Positions 51,053 through 60,169 of a stretch of DNA of 64,000 nucleotides are shown piece by piece. Made by a program: the position numbers and the translations under genes. Below the pieces are notes generated by a model. It was not told the origin of the DNA, searched no databases, and saw only the letters and a list, made by a program, of their open reading frames with translations. Every line of letters starts with the position of its first letter. Positions within the stretch are counted from its first letter, which is position 1. This DNA comes from Anianibacter sp965662745 (GTDB lineage: Bacteria > Pseudomonadota > Alphaproteobacteria > Rhodobacterales > Rhodobacteraceae), in NCBI GenBank assembly GCA_965662745.1, contig CBFIJK010000007.1, positions 1 to 64,000 of the forward strand, in the 5' to 3' direction.

Positions 51053-53791
51053 ATGAAGCCGAATTTTGCGCTGAGCCTCAGTTTCGATGGCATTGCCCTG
51101 TATCACCGCGCGGCCTCTGGCTGGTTGACGGTTGGAACGGCGTCGCTTGAAGATCCCGACCTGGAAGAACGCCTGCGCGTCCTGCGGCGGACTGCGGCGG
51201 AACTCGAACCGCGCGGCATTTCCACCAAGCTGCTGATTCCCAATTCAGAGGTTCTCTACCGCGAGATCGACGCGCCGGGGCCCGGCGATCATTCCCGCGC
51301 GCTTCAAGTGCGTCAGGGGCTTGAAGGGCTGACGCCCTACGCGGTGGAAGAACTGGCTTGGGATTACCGGCCCATCGGCGACAAGGCGCATGTGGCCGTT
51401 GTCGCCCGCGAAACCCTGACCGAGGCCGAGGCCTTCGCCACCCAGCACCGGTTCAATCCGTTGTGCTACGTCGCTGTGCCGGACCCGACCTGGTTCTCAG
51501 GAGAGCCCTTTTTCGGGGAAACCACCCACGCCAAGACCTTCCTTGGCCGACGCGACAAGCTGGAACGCGACGATTCTGCGGTGCGGCCATCGGGCAAGAT
51601 CATGCCGCCCGCAGGCGCGGGCGATGACAAGCCGGTCGTCGAGACCAGCGATGTCGATCCTGTCGTCACCTCGCCTCTTCGGACGACCAAGCCCGCTGCG
51701 GTTGATCCGGTCACGCCGCCCGTGAAGGCCGAAGCGCCCGAGGCTTCGAAACCCGAACCAGTGGCTGCGCCAGCGGCACCAAAGCCGGAACCCGCCAAGG
51801 CAAAAGCCGAGGCGAAACCGGCCAAGACGAAATCCGCAGGGCGCGCTGCTTCCGGGCATTCGCTGTTTGATCCCAAGCCCGCCAAGCCAGTCACGCGCCC
51901 CGGCTCTGATGACGGCCTTGAGCCCGATATGGGCAAGGGCATTCCTGCGCCGACGACCTCGGCCCCTGCCCTCGCCGCCTCGGCCAAGGCACCGCCCGTC
52001 GCGCCGGCCTTCTCGTCCCGCCGCAGCGGCGATGGAGCGATCGACGCTAGACCGGCCGAGTCCACGCTCGCCAAGCTGCCGCCACGCATCGGGATCCCCG
52101 CCGAAACCGGCGCCGCCCCGCCGCCCCGCGCCGCTGCGCCCTATACCAATGGCGCCGCCGCCGGCACCCTCTCTGAGGACCCCGAACAACAGGGCCGCCT
52201 TGACGCGCTGGGATCGAAATTCGGTCTCAGCGTTCCCAAGGCCGAGGCCTTCCGCGCCGGTGTCGCGCCGATGCTGGAACGCACCCGCGCCCTTGGCCGC
52301 CGTCTGGGCGAGCGCAAGGCCAAGACCGAAGCGCCCGTCAATAAAGAGGCCGAGGCGCTGACGATCTTCAGCCAGCGCGGCCAGACCCAGAACCGCGGCT
52401 CGGCCAAGACCGGCCTGATGCTGACGCTGATCCTTGTGGCCGTGATGGTGCTCGTCGCGCTCGGCTCACTGTTCATGACGGACAATGGCACCGGCACCGC
52501 GCCGCCCGAAGACATCGCCAGCGCGCAGGACGATCCCGCGCCGATCACCGATGCCGCAGGCCGTCCCGATACCGCCGCTGTCGAGGCGATCGAGCCCGAA
52601 GACGTATTGCCCGACGCCAGCACCGAAGAAGAACTCGCCGCGATCGTGCCGCCCTCGGACATCCAGGTCGACGCACCGGTCGAGGAAGAAATCGCCGCGC
52701 CAGAGCCAGAGCCGGAACCCACCCCGGCCCCCGAGGTCCGCCCGGCCCCGCAGCCCCTGACCGAGGAAATGGCCGAAGCGCGTTATGCCGCCACCGGCAT
52801 CTGGCAGCTCGCCCCGGATCCTATCGCGCCCCCGGCGCGGCCCGACAGCACGCTCGACGATCTTTATGTCGCCTCCATCGACCCGGTCGTCACGTCCGAA
52901 GACGCCTTCGCGCTGAACGAGGTGCCTTCGCGCGCGGGCGATGTCGCCCCGTCCTCTAGCCTTGCGCCGGCCCCCTTCGGCACGACCTTCGACTTCGACG
53001 AACGTGGCCTTGTCACGCCGACGCCCGATGGCGCCCTGTCGCCCGATGGCATCCCGGTCTTTTCCGGCGCGCCCTCTGTTGTGCCTGGTCCGCGCCCGCA
53101 AGGCCTCGCGCCCGAGCAGGACAGCAACGCAGGTCCCACCACCGGCGCGCCCGCGACACCCGAGATCCCCGCGATCCGTCCGCCGCTACGCCCCGAGGGC
53201 CTGATTGAAGGCAACGAGCGCGCGCGCCTTGGCGGCCGGACGCTGACCGAACTTGCCGCCGTGCGCCCCACCCTGCGGCCCGAAACGTTGCAGACCGCCT
53301 CTCTCGAGACCGAGATCGAGGATTTGCCGCCGCCGACCGAGAACGCCGTCGCCGCCTCGATCCTGCCGCGCCAGCGACCGGGCAATTTTGAGCAGGTGGT
53401 AAGCGCAGCGCAGCAAGCGCGCGCCGCATCGCTGGCCGCCGGTCTTGTCGCCCCCTCGGCGGGCAATACGCCAGAGCCGCAAGTCACAAGCACCAGCCCC
53501 GACCCGGTTGAGAACGTCGCCGCCGCTCGTGCGCCATCCCAGCCCGTGGCGGGCGACGTGGCGCGCACCGCGACGGTCGAGAACGCGATCAACCTCGGCC
53601 GCCTGAACCTGATCGGCGTTTATGGCGCGCCGTCTGATCGCCGCGCTTTGATCCGCCTGACCTCGGGCCGCTACGTCAAGGTCAAGGTCGGCGACAGCCT
53701 TGATGGAGGCCAGATCGCCGCCATCGGCGAAAGCGAACTGCGCTACATCAAGAATGGCCGCAACCTGACGCTGGCCCTTCCGCGCGGCTGA
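51053..53791 (+). CDS. GspL/PilM-like to PilP/GspC-like fusion membrane protein
   Basis: A 912-residue protein. Residues 1-~165 read like a short actin-fold domain of the GspL/PilM kind: FALSLSFDGIALYHR, LLIPNSEVLYREIDAPG, and a VRQGLEGLTPYAVEELAWDYRPI pattern. Next is a long Pro/Ala/Lys-rich linker to ~450, one membrane helix (~454-476, GLMLTLILVAVMVLVALGSL), another acidic Pro/Ala-rich linker to ~845, and a C-terminal domain from ~850 to the end (LNLIGVYGAPSDRRALIRLTSGRYVKVKVGD...ELRYIKNGRNLTL) resembling PilP/GspC. Rhodobacteraceae carry similar genes, mostly annotated hypothetical. No other secretion or pilus gene is nearby. Confidence 0.7.
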   Translation: MKPNFALSLSFDGIALYHRAASGWLTVGTASLEDPDLEERLRVLRRTAAELEPRGISTKLLIPNSEVLYREIDAPGPGDHSRALQVRQGLEGLTPYAVEELAWDYRPIGDKAHVAVVARETLTEAEAFATQHRFNPLCYVAVPDPTWFSGEPFFGETTHAKTFLGRRDKLERDDSAVRPSGKIMPPAGAGDDKPVVETSDVDPVVTSPLRTTKPAAVDPVTPPVKAEAPEASKPEPVAAPAAPKPEPAKAKAEAKPAKTKSAGRAASGHSLFDPKPAKPVTRPGSDDGLEPDMGKGIPAPTTSAPALAASAKAPPVAPAFSSRRSGDGAIDARPAESTLAKLPPRIGIPAETGAAPPPRAAAPYTNGAAAGTLSEDPEQQGRLDALGSKFGLSVPKAEAFRAGVAPMLERTRALGRRLGERKAKTEAPVNKEAEALTIFSQRGQTQNRGSAKTGLMLTLILVAVMVLVALGSLFMTDNGTGTAPPEDIASAQDDPAPITDAAGRPDTAAVEAIEPEDVLPDASTEEELAAIVPPSDIQVDAPVEEEIAAPEPEPEPTPAPEVRPAPQPLTEEMAEARYAATGIWQLAPDPIAPPARPDSTLDDLYVASIDPVVTSEDAFALNEVPSRAGDVAPSSSLAPAPFGTTFDFDERGLVTPTPDGALSPDGIPVFSGAPSVVPGPRPQGLAPEQDSNAGPTTGAPATPEIPAIRPPLRPEGLIEGNERARLGGRTLTELAAVRPTLRPETLQTASLETEIEDLPPPTENAVAASILPRQRPGNFEQVVSAAQQARAASLAAGLVAPSAGNTPEPQVTSTSPDPVENVAAARAPSQPVAGDVARTATVENAINLGRLNLIGVYGAPSDRRALIRLTSGRYVKVKVGDSLDGGQIAAIGESELRYIKNGRNLTLALPRG

Positions 53792-54357
53792 TCCTCGGCC
53801 GAGAGCGCCGCCGCGGGGAAAACACCAGGCCTGACGAAGTGCCCCTGTAGCCCGAGCTTCTGATCGCGGATGAAGATGATCTCAGGACCTCTTTCGCGGC
53901 GACCCACGACATCGCGATCAAGTAATGTCTCGATCAAGGCGACGGCCATGCGCGTGAATTGCGACGCCAAACTGACGCACGATTCCGAATTGCTACGCCT
54001 GATGGCCGTGAATGAGCGTGATCCCACGCTCGCCATCGCCTTCCGGGGTCGACCAGGTCTTCATCCATTGCGCAAAGTCGCTTCGGCGGTCAAAGCTGAG
54101 GGACGCCGGTCAGCACCGGGACCGAAAGACATATCCGTCCCTGATGAAGGTCATTCTTGACCAGACCGACGACGCGCCGAACGATCCGAAGGAAATGGAA
54201 CGGTTCGATACCGGCGTGGATGCAGAATATCGCGGTAGGCATGACGAGTAGCGCTGGTCGCCACCGCAGATCTCTCCCACCTCCGAATTCATGCTCGGTC
54301 TGAGACGATACGTGCCATGCTGACGCGCTGCGCATTATGTCAGCATTGGAGGGAACG
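53792..54357. other. 566-bp gap without a recognisable gene
   Basis: Short overlapping frames occur on both strands, none with a ribosome site and recognisable motif. Base composition is lower in GC than the neighbours. It may contain a decayed gene, but no fragment was identifiable by eye, and I saw no inverted terminal repeats or tRNA. Confidence 0.4.
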
Positions 54358-54642
54358 ATGGATTACACGACCCTTACGAAATGGACGTTGACCGAGTGGA
54401 CCGACGACATGGAAGCCATGGCGCGGGACAAATACGTGCCCATGATCATGTCGGTCGGCGCAACCCGCGTGCGAATGATCCGCACCGGAGAGCTGACCTT
54501 CAGCGTCGTCACCGACTACAAGGACGAGGCCACGGCCAAAGCGGCCACGGCCAAGATCGCGGAAATCCGGTTGGGGGCACGCAGTGAATTTTCAATGACA
54601 ATGGATGATGAAGCGTCCGGATCCGTGTTCGCCGAGGGCTGA
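54358..54642 (+). CDS. Small 94-residue hypothetical protein
   Basis: A 94-residue frame with GGAGGG 5 bases before the ATG. MDYTTLTKWTLTEWTDDMEAMARDKY is followed by SVGATRVRMIRTGELTFSVVTDYKDEATAKAATAKIAEIR, whose alternating pattern and length resemble a small alpha/beta-barrel (ABM-like) fold, but no family can be named. Ends before a strong terminator. Confidence 0.65.
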   Translation: MDYTTLTKWTLTEWTDDMEAMARDKYVPMIMSVGATRVRMIRTGELTFSVVTDYKDEATAKAATAKIAEIRLGARSEFSMTMDDEASGSVFAEG

Positions 54643-54670
54643 CTCGGGCCTTGAGACATCACAAACGCAA

Positions 54671-54700
54671 AAGGGCGCGCCATGATGTTGGCGCGCCCTT
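54671..54700. terminator. Bidirectional hairpin between the 94-aa gene and hppD
   Basis: Perfect 11-bp stem AAGGGCGCGCC / GGCGCGCCCTT, 8-base loop, located between convergent genes (28 bases past the first stop, 22 before the hppD stop). A- and T-rich flanks allow use from both sides. Confidence 0.8.
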
Positions 54701-54721
54701 CGACTAAGTTCTTTAGACCCG

Positions 54722-55825
54722 CTACTCGGCAGGCACCTCGTCGTATTCACCTTGCGCCATTTCCTCGGCCTCGATGGATTCGAAGAGCGCCTTGAAGTTG
54801 CCCTCGCCAAAGCCGTCATCGCCCTTGCGCTCGATGAACTCGAAGAAGATCGGCCCGATCACGGTTTTCGAGAAGATCTGCAACAGGATCTTCGTCTCAC
54901 CGCCATCGACGACCCCTTCGCCGTCGATCAGGATGCCGTGCTTTTTCATGCGGTCCACAGGCTCTTCATGGCCCTGCACACGATCGAAGCTGAGATCGTA
55001 ATAGGTTTCGGGCGGGCCGGGCATGAAGCGCAGGCCATTTTCATGGATCGCATCGGTCGCGTCATAGATATCGCGCGCGCCGACGGCGATGTGCTGGATA
55101 CCCTCGCCATTGTATTTCTTGAGGTAATTGACGATCTGCCCGGTTTCACCCCGGTCCTCGTTGATCGGGATGCGGATACGCCCGCAAGGCGAGGTGAGCG
55201 CGCGACTGAGAAGGCCGGTATACTTGCCCGCGATGTCGAAGAACCGGATTTCGCGGAAATTGAACAGGTCGCCGTAGAAGCGGAACCACTTATCCATGTT
55301 CCCCTTGAAAACGTTGTGGGTCAGGTGATCGAGATAGTAGAACCCGACGCCCTGCGGGTGCGCCGTGTCGATCCAGTCGAATTCGGCGTTGTAGGGCGAG
55401 GTCTCGTAATACTCCTCGATGAAGTAGATGAGCGAGCCGCCAATCCCCTTGATCGCAGGCACGTCCATCGTCTTGTCCGCGCCGGTATATTCTTCGGCGC
55501 CCTTCGAGACGGCATGTTCCAACGCGTGCTGCGCATCAACCACGCGCCAAGCCATCGACGGCGCGCAGGGGCCATGCTCTTCCACGAATTTCGCGGCAAA
55601 GCTGCCGGGTTCGGCGTTCAGGACGTAGGTGATGTCGCCCTGCTGCCAAAGCTCGATCGCCTTGGTCCTGTGGTTGGCGACATGGGTGTAGCCCATCTTG
55701 GCGAAGAGATCGCGCAGGTCTTGCGGGTCAGGATGAGCGAATTCGACGAACTCGAAACCGTCGGTGCCGGCGGGGTTCTCTTCGCTGATCGTCGCTTTCG
55801 GGGCGTCGTGAGGGAACGGACCCAT
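54722..55825 (-). CDS. hppD: 4-hydroxyphenylpyruvate dioxygenase
   Basis: A 367-residue vicinal-oxygen-chelate enzyme. FVEFAHPDPQDLRDLFAKMGYTHVANH gives the N-terminal half; the iron ligands are expected from the histidine in YLDHLTHNVF, the histidine in GIQHIAVGA and a C-terminal glutamate in FFEFIERKG. It converts 4-hydroxyphenylpyruvate to homogentisate in tyrosine breakdown. GGAGG precedes the ATG. Divergent from an Lrp/AsnC-family regulator, the usual arrangement for hppD control. No homogentisate dioxygenase gene in this window. Confidence 0.96.
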   Translation of the reverse strand: MGPFPHDAPKATISEENPAGTDGFEFVEFAHPDPQDLRDLFAKMGYTHVANHRTKAIELWQQGDITYVLNAEPGSFAAKFVEEHGPCAPSMAWRVVDAQHALEHAVSKGAEEYTGADKTMDVPAIKGIGGSLIYFIEEYYETSPYNAEFDWIDTAHPQGVGFYYLDHLTHNVFKGNMDKWFRFYGDLFNFREIRFFDIAGKYTGLLSRALTSPCGRIRIPINEDRGETGQIVNYLKKYNGEGIQHIAVGARDIYDATDAIHENGLRFMPGPPETYYDLSFDRVQGHEEPVDRMKKHGILIDGEGVVDGGETKILLQIFSKTVIGPIFFEFIERKGDDGFGEGNFKALFESIEAEEMAQGEYDEVPAE

Positions 55826-55945
55826 GATATTTCCTCCGATGTCTGGAATTTATCCAAACATACCTCGCTGCAGGCCGGAAATGTGCGCATTATTGAGCCG
55901 AAAGAGAGGGTTTATGCGTGACATCTCGCATGATAAGCTACAGCT
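55826..55945. promoter_or_regulatory. Divergent hppD / Lrp-AsnC regulator control region
   Basis: 120 bases between two divergent genes, AT-richer than the flanks. It must hold both promoters and, by analogy to Lrp/AsnC-regulated divergent units, the regulator's binding site. No clear perfect operator was picked out by eye. Confidence 0.5.
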
Positions 55946-56419
55946 ATGCAGGAACCCCGCATCAAGCTGGACGAGATCGACAAACGCCTTCTGGCCGCTC
56001 TGCAGAATGATGCGCATCTGACCGCCGAGTCGCTGGCAGAGGTCCTGAACCTTTCGGCCAGCCAGGCCGGGCGCAGGCGGCAGCGGCTGGAACAGGCGGG
56101 CTATATCAGCGGCTATTCCGCACGGCTCGACCCTGTCCGCCTCGGGCTTGGCGTTCAGGCCTTCGTACAGGTCCAGATGGCGACCCATGACCCCGCCAAG
56201 GTCCGTACCTTCGCACGCATCGTCGAGACCCGGCCCGAGATCGTCTCGGCCTGGACGCTGACCGGCGACGCCGATTACCTGATGCGCGTCTATTGCCCCG
56301 ATCTCGGCGCGCTGAACGAGCTGATCCACGGCGTTCTTTTGCCCCATCCGGCGGTCGCGCGGGTGCAAAGCCAGATCGTGATGGATCAATTCAAGGCAGA
56401 TGCGCCTTTGCCGACTTGA
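55946..56419 (+). CDS. Lrp/AsnC family transcriptional regulator
   Basis: A 157-residue protein. LDEIDKRLLAALQNDAHLTAESLAEVLNLSASQAGRRRQRLEQAGYISGYSARLDP is the winged helix-turn-helix; the rest is the RAM/AsnC effector domain (VQVQMATHDPAKVRTFARIV, ETRPEIVSAWTLTGDADYLMRV). Lrp-like regulators bind amino acids. Divergent position suggests control of hppD by tyrosine or a related aromatic compound; that is inference. Confidence 0.92.
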   Translation: MQEPRIKLDEIDKRLLAALQNDAHLTAESLAEVLNLSASQAGRRRQRLEQAGYISGYSARLDPVRLGLGVQAFVQVQMATHDPAKVRTFARIVETRPEIVSAWTLTGDADYLMRVYCPDLGALNELIHGVLLPHPAVARVQSQIVMDQFKADAPLPT

Positions 56420-56519
56420 TTAGTGGCAATCGCGCCGAATTGCGTCACATCGCAACGTGCGCGGCTTGTGAAGGTCGCACGCAGCGGGGATGATGGGACC
56501 GCACCCGGCGAGAGGCGAA

Positions 56520-58415
56520 ATGGACGGATTTCTTCTTCAGGCGACGATCTACTTGGCCACCGCCGTTCTGGCGGTGCCATTGGCCGCTCGTCTTGGGCTT
56601 GGATCCGTCCTTGGATACCTGCTCGCGGGCGTTCTGATCGGCCCGGTTCTGGGTCTGATCGGGTCGGAAAACGAAGACATTCAGCATTTTGCCGAATTCG
56701 GCGTCGTGATGATGCTGTTCCTCATCGGGCTGGAACTTGAACCCCGCGCGCTGTGGGATATGCGACATCGGCTGATCGGACTCGGCGGTTTGCAGATCCT
56801 GCTGACCATGGGGCTTGTGACGGGCGGCGCGATGTTCCTCGGCCAGCCTGCCGCCACCAGCCTTGCCATCGGCATGGTCCTTGCGTTGTCCTCGACCGCC
56901 ATCGTCCTGCAGACGCTGAACGAAAAGAACCTGATGCAGACAGGGGGCGGGCGATCGACCTTCTCGGTCCTTCTCACGCAGGATATCGCCGTCATCCCGA
57001 TGCTGGCGCTGCTGCCACTTCTGGCCGTCGCGAATGAGCCGCTGTTCGGCCCGGACGGATCGGTGGTGCGTACGCTGTCGGACGAGCACGCAGGCGATGC
57101 CGGGCATCACTCGATGTCCCTCGTTCAGGGCCTGCCCGGTTGGGGCGTCACGCTGGTCACATTGGCGGCCGTGGCGTTCATCATCCTGCTGGGCATCTAC
57201 GGCGCCCGGCCCCTTTTCCGCTTCATCCACGCCGCGCGACTGCGCGAGATGTACACCGCCTTTGCGCTTCTCATCGTCGTGGGTATCGCCCTGTTGATGA
57301 CGCTGGTGGGTCTGTCACCCGCGCTTGGCACGTTCCTTGCGGGCGTCGTTCTCGCCAATAGCGAATTCCGGCACGAGCTTGAATCGGATATCGAGCCGTT
57401 CAAGGGCCTCTTGCTTGGCCTTTTCTTCATTACTGTCGGCGCAGGCATCAACTTTTCTGTGCTTTTCCGCCAGCCGGTCACGATCCTCGGGCTGACCATC
57501 GCGTTGATGGTCACAAAAGGCGTCGTGCTGTTCGTCCTTGGCCGTCTGTTCAAACTGAAAGGGCGCGATCAATGGCTCTTCACGCTTGGCCTCGCGCAGG
57601 CGGGGGAATTCGGCTTTGTCCTGATTTCCTTTTCGCTGCAGCAGGGCGTGCTGGGCCAAGCGATTTCCGAGCGCCTTCTGCTGATCGTCGCGCTGTCGAT
57701 GATGATCACGCCGCTTTGCTTCATCGCCTATGACGTGATCTCGAAACGCATGTCCGACCCCGAGGAAGAGCCCGAGAGCGACGAGATCGACGAACAGGGC
57801 CAGATCATCATCGCCGGCGTCGGGCGCTTTGGGCAGGTCGTGAACCGCATGGTCCAGATGTCGGGCTTCAAGACAACGGTTCTGGATCACGACCTGAAGA
57901 CAATCCAGCTGATGCGCAAGTTCGGCTTCAAGGGCTACTTCGGCAACCCGACGCGGCCCGATATCCTGCATGCCGCCGGTTTGGCGCAGGCCAAGGTTCT
58001 GGTCGTTTCGCTGGACGACAAGGCGGCGGCGACGCGCCTCGTGGCCTATGCAAGGCGCGAGCGGCCCGACATTCACATCGTCGCCCGCGCCCGCGACCGC
58101 AGCCATGTCTACGAGCTGTATCGTGCCGGCGCGAATGACATCGTACGAGAGCTGTTCGACAGCTCTCTGCGCGCGGGCCGCTACGTGCTCGAAAACATGG
58201 GCCTTACAGAGTTCGAGGCGAACGAGCTCGAAACCACCTTCTACCACATGGATCGACAGGCCGTGCGCGATCTCGCCTCGCTCTGGAAACCGGGCGTTCC
58301 GGCGGATCAGAACCCCGACTACGTCGAGCGCGCCAAAGAGCTGAACAAGGACCTCGAGACGGCGTTGTTGGAGCAGTTCGAGGACGGCGAGGACGACGAG
58401 GACGCCAAGACCTGA
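56520..58415 (+). CDS. Monovalent cation:proton antiporter-2 (KefB/KefC type)
   Basis: A 631-residue protein: about 12 membrane helices of a CPA2 exchanger domain (GSVLGYLLAGVLIGP, FLIGLELEPRALWDM, ALSSTAIVLQTLNEK, LSPALGTFLAGVVLANSEFRHELESDIEPFKGLLLGLFFITVG), then an RCK/TrkA-N domain with IIIAGVGRFGQVVNRMV. KefC-like proteins export K+ in exchange for H+ under electrophile stress. The ATG at 56520 has GAGAGG upstream and begins MDGFLLQATIYL, preferred over an ATG ten codons earlier. Confidence 0.93.
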   Translation: MDGFLLQATIYLATAVLAVPLAARLGLGSVLGYLLAGVLIGPVLGLIGSENEDIQHFAEFGVVMMLFLIGLELEPRALWDMRHRLIGLGGLQILLTMGLVTGGAMFLGQPAATSLAIGMVLALSSTAIVLQTLNEKNLMQTGGGRSTFSVLLTQDIAVIPMLALLPLLAVANEPLFGPDGSVVRTLSDEHAGDAGHHSMSLVQGLPGWGVTLVTLAAVAFIILLGIYGARPLFRFIHAARLREMYTAFALLIVVGIALLMTLVGLSPALGTFLAGVVLANSEFRHELESDIEPFKGLLLGLFFITVGAGINFSVLFRQPVTILGLTIALMVTKGVVLFVLGRLFKLKGRDQWLFTLGLAQAGEFGFVLISFSLQQGVLGQAISERLLLIVALSMMITPLCFIAYDVISKRMSDPEEEPESDEIDEQGQIIIAGVGRFGQVVNRMVQMSGFKTTVLDHDLKTIQLMRKFGFKGYFGNPTRPDILHAAGLAQAKVLVVSLDDKAAATRLVAYARRERPDIHIVARARDRSHVYELYRAGANDIVRELFDSSLRAGRYVLENMGLTEFEANELETTFYHMDRQAVRDLASLWKPGVPADQNPDYVERAKELNKDLETALLEQFEDGEDDEDAKT

Positions 58416-58550
58416 AGCCGCGCAGACGGCTGGGCAGGTCCAACGTCATGCATTGGGCGGCGGCGGCACGGACTTCCGCGGGGGTTCGCCAGACCGCATT
58501 GTGTCCCCAACGCCCTAGCTATCGCAGTGGCTTGCTTTTAGCCTGATGCA

Positions 58551-59036
58551 ATGAACACCTTCCGCACCGCTCGCGCGCAGGACGCAAATCGTTGCTTTGA
58601 AATCGAAACTTCCGCCTATGAGGGGGACGAAGCCGCGACGCTGGAGAAAATCTCCAAACGGATCGATGTCTATCCGGAGGGCTTTCTAATTCTCGAATCC
58701 AAGGGTGAAATCGCAGGCTTCATCAATTGCGGGTGCGCGCAGGCCGTCGAAATGTCCGACGAAGAGTTCAAGGAACTGATCGGCCACAACCCGGACGCGC
58801 CGAATGTCATCATCATGTCAGTCGTGGTCGACCCCGCGCAGCAGGGCAAAGGCCTGTCGAGAGCCTTGATGGTAGAGTTCATCGAGCGGATGCGGCGCAT
58901 GGGAAAGACGACCATACACTTGATGTGCAAATCGAAGCACGTACCGCTCTACGAAAGGTTCGGATACCGCTATCTGCAGCCATCCGCCTCGGGACACGGC
59001 GGAATGACATGGCACGAGATGTCCTTGGATCTGTGA
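58551..59036 (+). CDS. GNAT N-acetyltransferase, AANAT-like
   Basis: A 161-residue GNAT protein. ETSAYEGDEAATLEKISKRIDVYPEGFLILE resembles the arylalkylamine N-acetyltransferase-like branch; the acetyl-CoA loop is VVVDPAQQGKGLSRALMVEFI, and LMCKSKHVPLYERFGYRYL follows. The acceptor is unknown. Stands alone between the antiporter gene and cobT. Confidence 0.85.
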   Translation: MNTFRTARAQDANRCFEIETSAYEGDEAATLEKISKRIDVYPEGFLILESKGEIAGFINCGCAQAVEMSDEEFKELIGHNPDAPNVIIMSVVVDPAQQGKGLSRALMVEFIERMRRMGKTTIHLMCKSKHVPLYERFGYRYLQPSASGHGGMTWHEMSLDL

Positions 59037-59076
59037 TCGTCGGTCGTCACTTGGGTAGGACACTGAAGAGAGGCCC

Positions 59077-60093
59077 CTACCCCTCGCTGACGCCCGCTTC
59101 GTCAAAGCTGGCCATCCCTGAATGGCAGGCGATCGCGCCCTTCAGCACGCCAATCGCCAAAGCGGCTCCCGATCCTTCACCCAGCCGCAGGCCCAGCGAC
59201 AGAAGCGGCACCTTCCCGATCTGATCGAGAAGCCGCGCATGGGCGCCTTCCGTCGACAGGTGTCCGGCGACGCAATGATCGAGCGCCCCGGGACGCGCCT
59301 TTTCCAGAACGGCGGCCGCGGACGAGCAGATGAAGCCATCAAGGATCACTGGCACGCAGAGGACGCGCGCGCGCAGGATCGCGCCCGTCATCGCGGCCAG
59401 CTCTCGCCCGCCGACGGCTGCCAGCGCGCCCAGTGGATCGTGCAGCGCCGCGCCATGGTGACTGATGGCCGCGTCCACCACCTGCGCCTTGCGCGCCAGC
59501 CCTGCGTCGTCGACGCCCGTGCCCCGGCCGACCCAGTCCTGTCCGGACCCGCCATAAAGCGCGCAAGCCAGCGCTGCCGCCGATGTCGTGTTTCCGATCC
59601 CCATCTCGCCGACGACAAGAAGGTCCGCGCCCGCGTCAACGGCGTTCCACCCTGACGACAGGGCCGCCGCGCAGTCGTGTTCGGTCATCGCCGGGCCCTC
59701 GGTGAAATCCGCCGTGGGCCGATCCAGATCGAGCGCCACCACCGACATTTTCGCCCCGAAGGCACGCGACAACTGGTTGATCGCCGCCCCGCCACCTTCG
59801 AAATTGGCAACCATCTGTGCGGTCACTTCTGCCGGAAAGGCCGACACGCCCCGCGCCGTGACGCCATGGTTGCCCGCGAAAATGACGACCTGCGGACGCT
59901 CCAGCGCCGGGCGCGAAGCGCCGCGCCAGCTTGCATACCAGATCGAAAGATCCTCAAGCCGTCCCAGCGCCCCCGGCGGTTTGGTCAGCGATCCGTTGCG
60001 TGCGCTCGCCGCGTCCCTTGCGGCGCTGTCGGCCTCGGGCAATGCCGTCAGGACAGCACGGAAATCGTCAAGGGTCTGCGGAGCGTCTGTCAT
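59077..60093 (-). CDS. cobT: Nicotinate-nucleotide--dimethylbenzimidazole phosphoribosyltransferase
   Basis: A 338-residue protein with the family motifs KPPGALGRLEDLSIWYASW, VVIFAGNHGVTARGVSAFPAEVTAQMVANFEGGGAAINQLSRAFGA, LVVGEMGIGNTTSAAALACAL and the C-terminal LSLGLRLGEGSGAALAIGVLKGAI, with the catalytic glutamate expected near that end. It makes alpha-ribazole phosphate for the lower ligand of cobalamin (cobU in the Pseudomonas scheme; distinct from the chelatase CobT at 41934). GGAAAG before the ATG at 60093. Divergent from cobS. Confidence 0.95.
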   Translation of the reverse strand: MTDAPQTLDDFRAVLTALPEADSAARDAASARNGSLTKPPGALGRLEDLSIWYASWRGASRPALERPQVVIFAGNHGVTARGVSAFPAEVTAQMVANFEGGGAAINQLSRAFGAKMSVVALDLDRPTADFTEGPAMTEHDCAAALSSGWNAVDAGADLLVVGEMGIGNTTSAAALACALYGGSGQDWVGRGTGVDDAGLARKAQVVDAAISHHGAALHDPLGALAAVGGRELAAMTGAILRARVLCVPVILDGFICSSAAAVLEKARPGALDHCVAGHLSTEGAHARLLDQIGKVPLLSLGLRLGEGSGAALAIGVLKGAIACHSGMASFDEAGVSEG

Positions 60094-60169
60094 CTGGGCA
60101 CTTTCCATTGCGCGTTGTCTCGGCGCGGCCTATCGCTGGGCCAGACCGCCGAAATGGGACAAATCACCG

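Noticed and set aside
53743..54160. Short frames on both strands as transposase remnants
   Set aside because: No DDE motif, terminal inverted repeats or recognisable transposase segment could be identified.
60094..60169. Cobalamin riboswitch between the divergent cobT and cobS
   Set aside because: Only 76 bases, too short, and no B12-box (GCCACTG) was seen.
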